From assembly GCF_964204865.1 (NCBI RefSeq), contig NC_135257.1, positions 2,728,001 to 2,792,000 of the forward strand: a stretch of DNA of 64,000 nt, in the 5' to 3' direction. A program made the translations under genes and the position numbers. This DNA comes from Styela clava (taxonomy: Eukaryota; Chordata; Ascidiacea; Stolidobranchia; Styelidae). Of this stretch, positions 63,437 to 64,000 are shown piece after piece. Numbering within the stretch: the first letter of the stretch is position 1; every line of letters starts with the position of its first letter. The notes under the pieces are model-generated. The model did not search any database, had not been told where the DNA came from, and worked only from the letters and a program-made list of their open reading frames with translations.

Positions 63437-64000
63437 TCAACTGGAGCAGCCCTGGAAAAATGTGGCTAAGTGTCGTTGAGAATATCTGGTGGCATCTTCT
63501 CATTATTTAGGTGTATGCTGCTATATGTAGCCTCATTAACGTTAAAAAAATGCACTATTAGCCGAGTTCTTGGCAGGTAGTTGACGAAATTGAGTTGATG
63601 ATTGAGCATTAATTTGATTATGATATCAGTAACCACTTGTTATGGAGAGGACTTTTTTTCTGGTTGAATGGATGCAATTGAATTACAAATCTAAAGAGTT
63701 GGGACAAACTAGCTGCTAATTTGTAACATGGATGGGATCCTATTTGAGTTAGGAATATCGATTTCGTTTTAGTGTGAGTTCCACTGATCTGCCCAGACAT
63801 TACTGCTACATCAACGGCGCTGTTTTTCATCCATTATTTATTTTTGGCTATAGTATAAAAACCAACGCAATATCACAATGCTAAGGCAACGAAGGTGAAA
63901 AGGCCACACATGATTCTACTGACAACAGTTCGGCTGAATTTCATTTTTGTGCATAATAAATAAGTAGCGTCGTCAATTTTCGTCTAAAACTGTGATGCAT
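63437..64000. other. Downstream of ANAPC11
   Basis: No gene was recognised in this final stretch. It should contain the ANAPC11 3' UTR. A 70-codon minus-strand frame at 63618-63830 has no identifiable motif. Confidence 0.5.

Overview
The window is AT-rich genomic DNA from an animal. Five conserved metazoan genes are built from small exons with GT-AG introns: BCAS3, RCAN, SMARCAD1 and ANAPC11 are spliced, and CHMP4 and ECSIT are single-exon. Between and inside them lie many non-coding insertions: tRNA-derived SINEs, hAT and foldback MITEs, and a Ty3/gypsy LTR element. ECSIT, RCAN and an 84-residue ANAPC11 place it in Metazoa. Compact genes, acceptor-like sites just upstream of several start codons (possible spliced-leader trans-splicing) and the type of repeats suggest a marine invertebrate such as an ascidian tunicate. 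That placement is inference; no rRNA or mitochondrial marker is present.

Layout, left to right. 1-7.5 kb: no recognisable gene, one foldback MITE and old repeats. 7.5-20.2 kb (minus): BCAS3, 14 exons covering about the first 606 residues; the C-terminal third was not found. 22.2-22.8 kb (minus): intact intronless CHMP4. 25.8-28.8 kb (plus): complete four-exon RCAN. 29-32 kb: intergenic, with a decayed hAT transposon and a hAT MITE. 32.4-47.0 kb (minus): complete SMARCAD1, 22 coding exons joining in frame to 992 residues, with a hAT element, SINEs and MITEs in its introns. 48.7-53.3 kb (minus): a gypsy element with two 228-bp LTRs and broken gag and pol. 53.3-61 kb: a nest of DNA transposons; a family-A foldback element at 55835-60005 is split by a second element, whose ends begin CAGAGCC and which carries an intact two-exon gene of unknown function. 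61.1-62.6 kb (plus): intronless ECSIT. 63.0-63.4 kb (plus): two-exon ANAPC11.

The host genes are unrelated housekeeping and regulatory functions: autophagy and cell migration, ESCRT-III, calcineurin control, chromatin remodelling, complex I assembly or innate signalling, and the anaphase-promoting complex. They do not form one pathway. ECSIT and ANAPC11 are co-oriented with 363 bp between coding regions and could share a transcript. The most unusual parts are the nested elements at 55.8-60 kb with their unknown gene, the nested SINE/hAT insertions, and the recurrent splice-acceptor-like sites directly upstream of start codons.
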